Source of the DNA: Takakia lepidozioides
Taxonomy: Eukaryota; Streptophyta; Takakiopsida; Takakiales; Takakiaceae
Direction: 5' to 3'
Length of the DNA stretch: 64,000 bases
Assembly (NCBI GenBank): GCA_030704615.1
Contig: CM060732.1
Span: forward strand, 744,001 to 808,000
Below the pieces are notes generated by a model. It was given only the letters and a program-made list of their open reading frames with translations, did not search any database and was not told the DNA's origin. Positions 49,079-60,905 of this stretch are shown here, in pieces. How positions within the stretch are numbered: position 1 is the first letter of the stretch; each line of letters opens with the position of its first letter. A program made the translations under genes and the position numbers.

Positions 49079-49276
49079 GCGGCATGAGTATGAGCGGGAA
49101 AAAAAAAAGCATGAGCGGGCCATTGTCTGTCCACGGAAATAGGGTTAGGAGGCACGGAAATAGGGTCATGTGGACTCGTCATAGCAATGAAATGCAACAT
49201 TTTATTGCAAATTTTGTGGCAGCCACGTCTATACAAGTGTGTCCTAACTGTCATAGCAGGAATGGGAACTACTCTC

Positions 49277-52200
49277 CTACACCTTCCGAGGAACTTGGCC
49301 CTCCTTCTTCCTCATCCCCCTCATCCCCCCATCCTCCGAGCTCTGTGATGCATCGGTTGTAGTATGCCTCTCAAAAATGCCGTCCTCTCCTTGGGGGACT
49401 GTCCACCTCACCTCCTGGGAATCCTCTACCTCTTCTCCCCCACTTTCCTCAGCAGAATCCAAGACAAATCTATGAGCCCGACGGGCTCTAATAGCTGATG
49501 CCTCCTCCCTCATCTTCATTTTCTTGAGGCTTGCCTCGTCTAAAATCTGCTGTACACGACTACGTTCGGAACACCTCCTAATGGACACCGAAGCAAGCTG
49601 GGCAATATAAGTAGGAAGGATGTAGTCCCTTTCTGGACTAGGCATGAAATCCCCCTGGCAAAAAAAGGCACGTTCCTCCTGCCCATGAACTCCGGTGTAG
49701 ACGTCCCTCCTGCCGTACTTGGCATCCTACAGTAAGAACAAATCCACTTCAAGAATGTCAATACCAGCAGAAGCAGAAAGGGTTTTCAATGAAATAAGAG
49801 AGCGAAGGGAGGTGCCTCACGAAATCTGGAGGCAACTTACAATGTGACCACTCACTCGTACACCGGGGGACTCCTCGGCCTCGATCCCAACTTGTTCCTC
49901 CCCCTGCTCCTTCTCGGATTTTTCCTCATCCTCTGAGGATGCCTCTTCCTCTTTTGGTAGACGTTCAGCCGCTGCAAGTTCCGAGTTGTGGAGGGCAGTA
50001 TCTGGCTCGAAGGCGAACACATGCCTGTTGGACAACGTCCCTGCCCACATTGAAGCACCTGAGGAACAAAGCGGGCGGTTAATAGCTTGCGGCATGCAAT
50101 TGCAATCGGGCCAGGGGACAAACTGAGCATGTGAAGGCTTACCCGTGCCGCATGTGAGGTCCAGAATCCGCCCTTGGACATCCAAGCACGTCTCCATGAG
50201 GGTTTGGATGAAAGCAGGGCTCCGGGTCCGGCTGTACCACCACGGTTTGCCTGTCTTTGTGTCCTTCGGCATACTGGAGTGGGGCACATAGTTGTAGAGG
50301 ACATTGTAGGTAACAGGGTCCACAGCGGCATCAACAAGACGACTGTCTTTGCGGAATTTGAACGTAGACCCTCTCTTCACAAAGCAATATGCCTCAAACA
50401 CCAATGTCTGCACATCCAACAAAAGAGGGATCAACTCCGAGATCTAGTTTAGATACACCACAATATGAGGTGAATGCAATAGATTGATAACGTACACTTT
50501 GGCCCTCTGTTCGCAACCCCTGTGTATTGATGCAGAACCATTTTCTGAGGAGGACCGGGGTGACACTTTTCGGTGTCCATCTTGCCACCGCATTCTCTAT
50601 GGTCTTCCCTCTTGTGGCAAGGACAACCACACATCCACCGTCATCCAGGAGCATCCCCGCCAGCCCAAACCCGGCTTTCCAGTAATCCTCAGTAAACCTG
50701 TTCCAGGTGGGCACACCATCTAGGCCCTCCAGCAGCTCCCCATCTAGAATGTCGAGGAGAATCATATCGCAAGCTCTCTCCACCTCAACCCCCCCCCCCG
50801 AGTGCTCTTGCAATCCGTGCTCACAGCCGTGAAGAATTCCATCATGGCTTCAAAATCAAGGGTGTCTTTAGGCTCTGTACCGGCAGCCCTCTTCTTGGCT
50901 TTCCCCTTCTGCTCCGCCAGAGACTTGTTGTGTGCCACCTTCTTTGCCCCGGCAGCGAGAGCGTCAAGGAAGCTCTCATTGACGCATTGGATGATGGTTG
51001 GAGGTTCTAGCTTTGGCCTGTGCGTAAACGTCACCGCCGAATACCGTCGTGTAGGCTCGCCCTCAAATGCCAACTTCTTGGCAGAGCCAGTCCCACTCCG
51101 AACTGACTTGGGAACCCGGACGACCAGTTACTTGGTAGCAGCAACAGCAGTCGCAGGACCTTGAACAAAGTCGTCGTCCGAGTCACTCCCTTGGGTCCCC
51201 TCCTACGCCTCCTCCGATGCCCCGATGGTTTTCTGTTTTTTGGGTGTTACTGTACTCACCTGTTTCCTTGTCCTTTTCCTTTGGCCTTTATTCTTCTCAT
51301 TCAATTTCTCCTGAATTCCTGCCTGAGCAAGCTCTGCGGCTTTCTTGGAGTTCGCAAGCGCTTTTGCCTCTTTTGCACCCAGCGGAGGCAGCGGAGCCCG
51401 GTTTCGTCGGGCCTCAGCATCCAGCTTCAATTGAAACTCGGATGGGTCGAGCGAGCCGGGCAGAAGGTCCACATACCAAGGGCAATCACGCAAATGTTCC
51501 AGATGCCACTCCTTCACAATATCGTCAGTGTACATGGAGTCAGCCCCATGGTTCCTCCATGCCAGGAAGAATGGTGGCTCGAAAGACAGATGACCTTTCT
51601 CCAAAAGGGAGAACTTGCAGTACCTGCATTCATGAAAAACACAATGAGGTCCCTGAACTGCAAATTCGGCACCATTTGTTCCATTCGGGTTTAGGGTTCG
51701 GCCTAGAAATGGAAAAATGGCGCCGAATTTCGGTTTTCGGTGACTGCCACCCTAGGGACTTAGCCATCTTGGGAGCCCGGAACTGGAAATTCGGCGCCAT
51801 TTTTCCCGGTTTGGCCCGAAAATGGCTAAGTTCCAAAACTGCCAGGGCCTAAAACTCGAAAAATGGCGCCGAATTTCGGTTTTTGTGCCAGCCACCCTAG
51901 GGACTTAGCCATTTTCGGAGCCCTGAACTGGAAATTCGGCGCCATTTTCCCTGGTCCGGCCCGAAAATGGCTAAGTCCCAGAACGGTAATAGGGCCTAGA
52001 ACTGGAAAAATGGCGCCGAATTTCCAGTTTAGGGCCAGCCACCCTAGGGACTTAGCCATTTTCGGAGCCCTGAACTGGAAATTCGGCGCCATTTTCCCAT
52101 TTCCGGCCCAAAAATGGCTAAGTCCCAGAACGGTAATAGGGCCTAGAACTGGAAAAATGGCGCCAAATTTTCAATTCAGGGCCAGGCACCCTAGGGACTT

Positions 52201-55108
52201 AGCCATTTTTGGAGCCCTGAACTGGAAATTCGGCACCATTTTCCCATTTCCGGCCCGAAAATGGCTAAGTCCCAGAACGGTAATATGGCCTTGAACTGGA
52301 AAAATGGCACCGAATTTCCAGTTCAGGGCCAGGCACCCTAGGGACTTAGCCATTTTCGGAGCCCTGAACTGGAAATTCGGCGCCATTTTCCCAAAGACCA
52401 ATTTTCATGCGCCACATGAGGCCTCTAACATCCTGAAATGCAAGGACTTGAAAACAAGGCATCGCGTATGTACTTGTACAGAAGGCGCATTGCTGCTTTG
52501 TCCGCGTTCGGCTGGTCGGTGAACTCGTGGCTCCGGCGGGCATGGGGTATCTCCCGAAAGAATAGGTCGGTTTTGTAGAGCAGAAAGTACCTCGTCACAT
52601 AGTCGCGTAGGCTCTCTGCTGCAGGAGAAATCTCCATCTTGAACTGATGTGCTTGTGTGTCCAGCTGCTCTTGCGCATTCGTCGTCACCTGTGGAGATTC
52701 TCCATCAGATCGCTTTCCTCAAAAAATACAATGAATCCACCCCCTACAAGAGTAGAAGCGCCAAACGAAACGTGGGGAAGTACCTGAAACCACCATGTCA
52801 TGCGGTTCATCCACATGTCGAATGTGGGGTCAGACAGTTTGTCCGGTTTGGGGAAGCTCCACATGTCCCTTGTACTTTGGGAACCATTCCAGATTTGGAG
52901 CCACCGGGTCTGTCCAACCACCCAGCATATTCGTAAGCGCCAAACACCACAAAAACGAGTTGTTGCCACCACAATTTGATTAAGAATGTATCACCTTTTC
53001 TGCACCATCCACACAGGATGTGGCTAGACGATGGAGCTTCTCCAATGTCATCGTGGGCTTCAGAGCGCGGGAGTAGTGCTTCCCCACCTCCACCAGAAAG
53101 TTGGCACCAAGGGCGGGATCAGCTATGGCCACGTACTTTACCATCCACGACTTGTACTTTATGCGGGCCCTGGCCTCCGCAGCTTTGAGATACGATTCGA
53201 GTGCCGGGAGGGTTAGATTCTTCTCCTCTGACTCCATGTAGAACCTCCGCGCATGTGCCAAATCCTGCTGAATTTTCGTCTGTCAAGAATGCGCACATAA
53301 GATTAGAGATCCTGCTCAACACTTTTCTTCTATTGGGGGAGGGGAGACACATTAGCTCAACAAAACAGTCAGGAGCTTTACCCGAAATATGTAGTCCACC
53401 ATGGCGTCCATGCTCAGCCTATACTAGGTTCTGTCTGCCTTTGCCTCCGACTTGCGCAGGAGGTCGGCACTGAACGAATTGGAAAACTCTTGCACCCCCT
53501 ACTTCCCGACATCCTTCACTCGGAAGAGCATATGGGACAAGTTGGTGGCAATGAAGGCATTCTCAGTCACCCAGCAATGCCACATTTCCATCAAACAATA
53601 CTGAAATGGGAATATTCAACAAATATGAGGATTCTCAATGAAATGACTTACAATCGGATGGGTCCAAAAGCAAGAGGCGTTGTAACTTACGAGTTGATGT
53701 CCGCCATTGCAGCTTTGAGAAGACTGCGATCTTTGGGCCCCGCAACCTTCAGCACAACACACTCCACGGCGAAATGCCAATCGAGGTCGTTGGGGTGGGC
53801 TTCGGCTATGTGCTCCATCCATGCCAGGAGGCGATGATTGCCGTCCCACACGTAAAACATCTTACCGGACAAGTGCTGGAAAAGAGGATTAGTAGCAATC
53901 GTTCTCTCGAACTCCTCATTTCGCCTTTGCCAATGGGGACCCCATTTGTCCACCTCATCGGAAGTGTGGGCACGGGAAGCTCCGTGGTCGTTCTCAATGG
54001 AAACGTAAAACGCGGCAGATCCCATTCGATATCCATCCCAGAAAGAGAATTTCAGCTTGTTGATATCGCCTGGGAGGGCAGGTCTCACCACCTGCAAAGA
54101 CACCAAGCGGCAAAGGGGAATCCGAAGCTTGGCCGGGTACACCATGCCCCCCAGCACCCTGCCAATGTTGCTGTGGGTTGCCTCCAACATCTTGGCAGTG
54201 GCCAACTTCATATCCGCCTCAAACATGACGTCTGTTGCAGAGGGGTTCTCCGACAGCCCACCAGGACCGCCAAATCCAGCCTGTATGTTGCGGGTTTGGG
54301 GCCTGGGGATGTCCGGGAGGATGTCATCCTGGTCAGAAAGCTCGGTGTCGTCCTCCTCAACATGGTGAACCATCGGCGAAACCACCTCGAGCACTCTCCT
54401 TGTCTCTACTGCCATCTCCCCGGCTTCACCTCAAACTTGCACAATCCGTGCTCTTTGTGGTGTTCTTTCCTCTCCTCCACTCTCCACCGTATGGGTAATT
54501 GCGGGGGCTGCTCTTGTCCGCGATGGTGTAACCGGTGTGTTACTGCCTCTTTGTGGTGTCTTGGAGGGATCCACCGTCTCTGTGTGTCCCTCGCTTACAT
54601 TGGCATCTGTCATTTGGGCACCCCTGGCCTCTTCAGTGGCCTTTTCTCTTTCCTCCTGGCTAGCCTTCTGTCTCGCCTGTTCTTTTGCCCTCTCTTTTGC
54701 CCTCTCACGGGCTTTCTGTTTCTTACTAGGGCTAGCAGCAGGGGAGCCCTCCAGGACGACCACCTTTGATTGAGGAGAAGGAACACCCTCGCGCGCACTG
54801 CTCATTCCCCCCTCCGCAGCCCGTGACGGCTCTCTCACCGGGGATTGCATGTGCTTAGCTTTCTTCTTCTTCTTTGCATGGGCGGGCCCTACTGCATGTG
54901 CATCAACAACCTCCATTGCCGGATCTACTGTCCTCACGTCCTCACGCCCTTCACCTGCCATGCCGCCTGCACCAACCTCCCCAATGCCTATTCTGTCGTA
55001 CCCTCGTTGCAGGTCCTCCCGTCCACCAACAAAAGGTTGAAGTTTGCCCTCTCGCCCCAAGTTGGGCGATTCAAACATGCGATGAGTTGGAGCGGTCGAT
55101 GATACCAC
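49277..55108 (-). pseudogene. ParB-like / beta-class DNA-methyltransferase fusion, decaying (locus 3)
   Basis: Exon blocks: 55108-53691, 53600-53382, 53279-52995, 52909-52784, 52688-52474, 51623 to about 50495, 50407-50143, 50058-49841 and 49726-49277. The order is a charged low-complexity head (KKKKKAKHM), then a ParB/sulfiredoxin-like domain with MFYVWDGNHRLLAWMEHI (DGNHR at 53845-53831). An alpha-helical middle follows, then a motif IV-like DMILLDILDGE with LLDDGGCVVVLATRG. The block RTRSPAFIQTLMETC leads to motif I ILDLTCGTG, joined to ASMWAGTLSNRHVFAFEPD, and the protein ends in an acidic/basic tail. In-frame stops lie at 54433-54431, 53501-53499, 53426-53424, 51205-51203 and 51130-51128. 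A frame change falls in a C run near 50790-50800. ParB plus methylase is an architecture I know from phage and prophage DNA-modification proteins. DPPY is replaced by DILD. Some stops could be misread introns. Confidence 0.6.
51650..52405. repeat. 147-bp tandem array nearly filling an intron of locus 3
   Basis: The block gaactggaaattcggcgcc recurs at 51780, 51925, 52072, 52219 and 52366, i.e. spacings of 145, 147, 147 and 147 bp. Each unit also holds the inverted block ggcgccgaatttccagtt, plus cccgaaaatggctaagtccc and accctagggacttagcc. The array lies between a donor at 52473 and an acceptor at 51624, so it makes up about 90 percent of that intron. Confidence 0.9.
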
Positions 55109-56040
55109 CAGCGTGCCGGGCTCGTCGTCACTCTGTCATTCCCAAAAATCGTGAGAACCAACATCGGTGCCAAAACCAGCATCGCAACGAGCAGCGCAAC
55201 CACCATAGCAACAATCGTGGAACAACAATGAAAACAAATCCAACCAATGCCTAAGAATGACATGCACAAGTAGCCTTCTCCAGAGCTGCCGGCTTTGCAC
55301 ACGCATTGCAAACTATGTAAGGTTCACTCAACCGGTAATATGAAACACGATGAACAAATGATCAGGAATTCCATAAGACGGGAAAACAGGGTGAAATGTT
55401 TTGAAGGCACTTCATGTGCTCAGACATTCTTCACAGCTCAGCATGGATTTCCTTATTTTTAACCACTCAGACCTTGATCATTCTTCGCAACAGCTCCTGC
55501 TTTTGCGATGCAACCATACGCTTCCAGCGATGCCAGGATGAAGATGCGAAAACAAAGCGAAACAACAAAGCGAAAGCGAAAGCGAAAGCAAAAGCGAACA
55601 AAGCGAAAGCAGAAGTGGCTTGCCTGAGAGTACTCGGCTTCAGTTGGCGCGGGTTGTAAGCAAGACATTGGAATCTCCTGCTGGAGCTTAAGTTTGGCCA
55701 TGCGAGAGATTGGCTGTCGTCCAAAGTACAAAGCTCTCAACTTCCGCCGCGGTCTGGATGTGGGGTCTCTCTCAGGAGAGCCACGCCCTTCAGGCGGCAT
55801 AAGTCCTAGCCAAAAAGAAAAAAGATCTTAGTTTTTTGGGGTACATGCCTCGAATAGAAGTTAATCCAAGTTTAGCATCAGATTTAGGGTACGTATCGAG
55901 GAAGCAACCGCGGAATCCTTGTATCGCCAGCCCAAATCAAAACGGACGGCGGTGGACATTTAATGCCCAACTACGCAATTAAATGTCGGATGAAGCCCTC
56001 CCTGTCGGATGAAATATGACGCAACTCGGCCCCGAATTTC
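55109..56040. other. 5' flank of locus 3 with a PPR scrap and a (gcgaaa)n tract
   Basis: Minus-strand MQCVCKAGSSGEG (55311-55270) repeats the PPR scrap seen at 39.3 kb. A (gcgaaa)n microsatellite at about 55555-55610 encodes an artefactual CFRFRFRF run. A minus-strand frame, 55800-55459, starts Arg/Pro-rich and has no known domain. Confidence 0.45.
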
Positions 56041-56620
56041 CAACGTAGAGGTAATTCGGAGCGCGGCAGGATGGGAATCCGGCGCCGGATTTCCATCCGC
56101 TAGGTAGGGCGGCGCGCAAAATTTCCGTCACGTAGGTAATTCTGCGCGCGGATGGATGGAAATTTGGCGCCGGATTTCCATCCGCCAGGAACGGCGGCGC
56201 GCGAAATTTCCGTCACGCAGGCAATTCTGCGCGCGGATGGATGGAAATCCGGCGCCGGATTTCCATCCGCCAGGTAGTCATGCTGGTAATTCAGAGCCGG
56301 ATGGATGGAAATCCGGCGCCAGATTTCCATCCGCCAGGTAGGGCGGTGCGTGAAATTTCCGTCACGCAGGTAATTCTGCGCGCGGATGGATGGAAATCCG
56401 GCGCCGGATTTCCATCCGCCAGGTAGGGCGGCGCGCCAAATTTTCGTCATGCAAGTAATTCGAAGCGCCGCAGGATGGAAATTCGGCGCCGAATTTCCAT
56501 CCTGCAGGTAATTTCAAGCGCCGAATTTCCGTCATGCAGGTAATTCGGAGCCCGGATGGATGGAAATTCGGCGCCGAATTATCATCCTGCAGGTAATTCT
56601 GAGCGTGGCCGCTTGGTTTT
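56040..56620. repeat. 85-bp tandem array centred on a GGCGCC palindrome
   Basis: Palindrome centres (ggcgcc) fall at about 56083, 56168, 56253, 56317, 56402, 56487 and 56572, i.e. spacings of 85, 85, 64, 85, 85 and 85 bp. Early units have ggaaatccggcgccggattt and later units the variant aaattcggcgccgaattt. Between centres lie gccaggtagggcggcgcgc and aatttccgtcacgcaggtaa. Confidence 0.92.
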
Positions 56621-56699
56621 TCGGAGAAACACACAGTAAACTGTTAGTTTTGTGGCTGAAGTCCACTTTTAGACACATTTTTCATGGACTCCTCGACTG

Positions 56700-58150
56700 C
56701 TAGAGGGAAATCGGAACGGGCCCGGACGAAAATTCGGCGCCGTTTTTCCATCCTGGGAGGTTTTTATATCGTCCAGTTTTTGGCCTCACCACCCGACCGG
56801 ACTTCCTTTGATAGGGCCCGGATGGAAATTCGGCGCCGAATTTCCATCCGGGGGATGCTCTCTGTCGGACAGGTGCCGTCCTCTCCGCCCGAGGCGACTT
56901 CACCCGGGCGTCCCCTCTTGGATATTCGGTGCCGAATTTCCGTCCGGGGGTTGAAATGTGACGGCCAGGTGCCGGCCTCTCCCCCCTCCCCGACTGCATC
57001 CGAACGGCCCCGGATGGAAATTCGGCGCCGTTTTTCCATCCGGGGAGGTTTTTATGTCGACCAGTTTTCGGTCTGACCCCCCGACACGACTTCCTTTGGG
57101 GGGGCCCGGATGGAAATTCAGTGCCGAATTTCCATCCAGGGGATGCTCTCTGTCGGACACGTGCCGGCCTCTCCGCCCGAGGCGACTTCATCCGGGCGTC
57201 CCCTGTTGGATATTCGGTGCCGAATTTCCGTCCGGGGGTTGAAATGTGACGGCCAAGTGCCGGGCTCTCCCCCCTCCCCGACTGCCTCCGAACGGCCCCG
57301 GATGGAAATTCGGCGCCGTTTTTCCATCCGGGGAGGTTTTTATGTCGACCAGTTTTCGGCCTGACCCCCGACACGACTTGTTTTGGGGGGGCCCGGATGG
57401 AAATTCGGCGCCGAATCTCCATCCTGGGGATGCTCTCTGTCGGACAGGTGCCGGCCTCTCCCCGAGGCGACTTCATCCGGGCGTCCCCTGTTGGATATTC
57501 GGTGCCGAATTTCCGTCCGGGGGTTGAAATGTGACGGCCAGGTGCCGGCCTCTCCCCCACCCAACTGCCTCCGAACGGCCCCGGATGGAAATTCGGCGCC
57601 GTTTTTCCATCCGGGGAGGTTTTTATGTCGGCCAGTTTTCGGCCTGACCCCCCGACACGACTTCCTTTGGGGGATCCGGATGGAAATTCGGCGCTGAATT
57701 TCCATCCGGGGGATGTTCTCTGTCGGACAGGTGCCGGCCTCTCCGCCCAAGGCGACTTCATCCGGGCGTCCCCTGTTGGATATTCGGTGCCGAATTTCCG
57801 TCCGGGGGTTGAAATATGACGGCCAGGTGCCGGCCTCTCCCTCCTCCCCGATTGCCTCCGAACGGCCCCGGATGGAAATTCGGCGCCGTTTTTCCATCCG
57901 GGGAGGTTTTTATGTCGGCCAGTTTTCGGCCTAACCCCCCGACACGACTTCCTTTGGGGGGATCCGGATGGAAATTCGGCGCTGAATTTCCATCCGGGGG
58001 TTGTTATCTGTCGGACAGGTGCCGGCCTCTCTGCCCCAGGCGACTTCATCCGTGCGGCCCCGGTTGGATATTCGGTGCCGAATTTCCATTCGGGGGTAGT
58101 AATGTGACGGCACAGTGCCGGCTTCTCCCCTTCAGCCGACATCATCCGGA
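56700..58150. repeat. About 288-bp tandem array, five units, three palindromes per unit
   Basis: Unit starts near 56722, 57012, 57300, 57583 and 57868 (spacings 283-290 bp). Each unit has three centres: ggaaattcggcgccgttttt, ggaaattcggcgccgaattt and ggatattcggtgccgaattt. Spacers are GC-rich (tgtcggacaggtgccggcct, tttttatgtcgaccagtttt). It adjoins the 85-bp array. Because the unit length is close to a multiple of three, a spurious 507-codon frame runs through it on the minus strand (58223-56700). Confidence 0.92.
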
Positions 58151-58351
58151 CGGCCCCCCACTTTCTGACTGCATACCGTTGGCAGTTATTGCGCAAAGAC
58201 CACGGGCCGCATTCCTGAGACAAGGTTCATTAACACTCTGACTGTGGATTTTTGAGATAGTTGGCTCCCTGGATTTGGATCAGGCTTCGTCGCTCGGACA
58301 AATCGGCACCGCATTCCTTCCCATCGTTGTATCCCCCTTCTACCAGGGAGC

Positions 58352-60905
58352 TTGCCCGCACGCCATCCTGGGAGTCTTGTGTGCACATCTCCCATGGCGG
58401 AAAACCCGAGCGCTACAGTGTACTGCCCTCCTCACGAGCATAGAGCTTCATTTCCGTGCAGAGGGGACATCTGCCGGGTGATGGAGAAATATCTGTGCGT
58501 TCGATACCACCTGAAACTGGGGTCGGTTTTTTTGGAGGAGGAAATGAAGGACTCAAACGGCGTTATTGTCGAGAGTATTGTTGTGCTCCACGATGATTTC
58601 GGCGATGGCAGGGAATGGCGAGTTCCACCATCGGACAACGTCATATACAGGGTTGTTGGGGACTTCATTTTCCCGCCAAATGCACCTTCTATCCTGGCGC
58701 CTTCCACGAAACAATCCGCGAATCAGAGAGTGGCTACCTCAAATAGAGAAGTTCGCAACGAAGTAAATCCAGAGCCGAACCCATCCATGAAGACGAGCGA
58801 GAACCGGGTTGTTCACAACCTATCCGACTCAGACGAGGTCATGGAAGTTCCGAGGTCGTCATGGAGATCAGACAAGTCCTCAATGGACGTCAGTGCACGA
58901 GGGAGTCATATTCCCAGCACGAGCACTGCAGTTCAATCTATTCTTGAAATTCTGCGAGGGCTTCACATGGAGGGACACCGCTTGGAGCTGGCCGGGCTGG
59001 ACTACAGCAAGTTTGCAATTAAATCGGTTACATGCCTTCCCGCAGACGTCGACGGTAATATCTTCTTTGAGTTCCCTCCTTGGACGGACTACTCGAGGGC
59101 GTCCGGAATGTTGACAGATATGGATAGAAAACATGATGGTCATCCTTGGTGCGTCACTAAAACCACCAGCATGAAGATGCTCGATGGTGTGCAGGTGCGC
59201 TACGTTGTTTGTGCGGGCGCGTTGCGGTGTTTCTCCCCAACTTGCTTCCATTTTAAATCCAGAGGTCACAGGAACGAGACCGATTGGACAGGCACAGCTC
59301 ATCAACCATTTCGAGCTCAGGAGAAGGTTCCAAACTCCACATTTAAGTGTGCGCATTGCAAAGAACCACCACACTGCATGTCTGTTTGTAATGCCAAGCA
59401 GTTCTATGTGTTGCACCGTTTCCCTGACCTCACCCGAGCTTGCATACACGTTGGTTCCCATTGTCACAAATTGGCGAGGGGGAACTCGCGGGAGGCTGCC
59501 CACGAGGCAGAGCAGCTCGTTTAGGAGGAGGTTAAGTTGAGACCGGGTGCCAAACCCAAATAGATACAGCTCCAAGCCGCCCATAAGATGGCATTGGCCA
59601 GAATTATGTCGGAAGACGGCTCCAATAGAGTTCCTCTCGATGAGAGGGAAATGGAGGCATTGCTGGAGTCGGTGTCCCACGTATGTTCACCGAATGTCCG
59701 AAACCACATTGTCTCATGCAAACAAAAAATTGGGCGTGGCTCGGATATGCACTCCATTCTGGAAGTGAAGCGACGATGTGGATATGACTACATTCATGGA
59801 AGTCGGTTTCCAGGACAAGGGACTGAGGCAGATCGTTGTTTCGTATTGAAAATGTCGACGTGTGGACCTGGCAGCGGCGTCGAACTGGTCGACAGGATGA
59901 CAAGTGGGGACTTGTCAAACAGTTGGGTCATGTTCGACCATATCAAACGAATTACAAATCACCAGTGGGTGACAATGGGTGCACATGTCTACGACACCCA
60001 CTGCAGGATGCTAATGACAATTGCTATTTGTGAGATGAAAGGAGAGGACACACAATGGGAGATGCTTCTTTGGCAGGGAATAAACAAACAGATGGCCAAG
60101 GCGGGATTGCCCCCTCCCAATTTCCGTGGTTTCATGGCGGACAACGCACAAGCAAATTGGGCTGCCATCCGAAGGGTGTATGGGCAAGACCCCAATGTTC
60201 CCATGGAAGGCAAGGAGAGATCTTGTGGGTTCCATTTTCTGCAGAGCCTTTCGCAGTACACAACCACGATCGTGGCGCCAGATTTCAGAGAGGAGCACCG
60301 TTCCATGTGTCTTGCGTGGAAGCGCGCTCCCCACCTTGGATGATGCAGAGACACAGTTTGCATGTATACGGGCTTGGTGGACATCGTCAGGTGCTGTAAG
60401 GAAATCAGACGAGGGAGCAATGGTCAGTTGGCTAGCATGGTGGCATTATCGTTTCCTCCAGTTCGGCGACTATATGCGGGAGGTGAGTTGCACGATTCGC
60501 GTCCCGTTGAATATTATTCTTGGCATTATTTGTAACTTGCTTGTAACCTCAACATGTGCTTGTGCAGGAAATGTGTCTCGACTCCGACACCGACATGCCC
60601 ACGACAAACATGGCCGAATCAGTGCATTCTTCCTGGCGTGCCTCCTCTACGGCGCATCTGATGGACATCCTCACTGCCACAACGGAGGACATTGTGAGGT
60701 CAATTATGCAGCAATGCAGGTACAACGAGTTCTTGAAAGGGAAACAGTGGGGCTTGGGCCGGACAGGCAGGAAATGCTGATGCGGACTGCCTCCAGATCG
60801 AAGAATCCTCGGAAGTGGGTGGTGGCCTTGCGAGAGGGCCTTGGGACACGTCATTGCTTCGAAGAGGCCAACATTTGGAAGGAGATGTTCATACCCGTCC
60901 AGTGA
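58352..60905 (+). pseudogene. MULE-like transposase, broken
   Basis: A Cys/His-rich DNA-binding-like region (CFSPTCFHF, CAHCKEPPHCMSVC, CIHVGSHCHK) is followed by an RNase H-fold core. The putative catalytic residues are Asp in YDTHCRMLMTIA, Asp in FRGFMADNAQANW with CGFHFLQSL after it, and Glu in NMAESVHSSW after an intron (60483-60567). The order and spacing fit MULE-type transposases. Lesions are TAG codons near 59522-59524 and 59561-59563, and frame changes near 60330 and 60757. An N-terminal domain (58484-58690, MEKYLCVRYHLKLGSVFLEE) and a Ser-rich linker precede the zinc region. Terminal repeats were not found. Confidence 0.6.

Noticed and set aside
55459-55800. Minus-strand frame with CFRFRFRF stretch
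   Set aside because: The stretch is a (gcgaaa)n microsatellite; the remaining sequence has no recognisable domain.
56700-58223. 507-codon minus-strand open frame with repeated Trp-Lys-Phe/Gly-Ala-Glu-Phe pattern
   Set aside because: It runs through the GC-rich 288-bp array, whose unit length is near a multiple of three. Other frames of the array are also open, so the openness is a product of the repeat.
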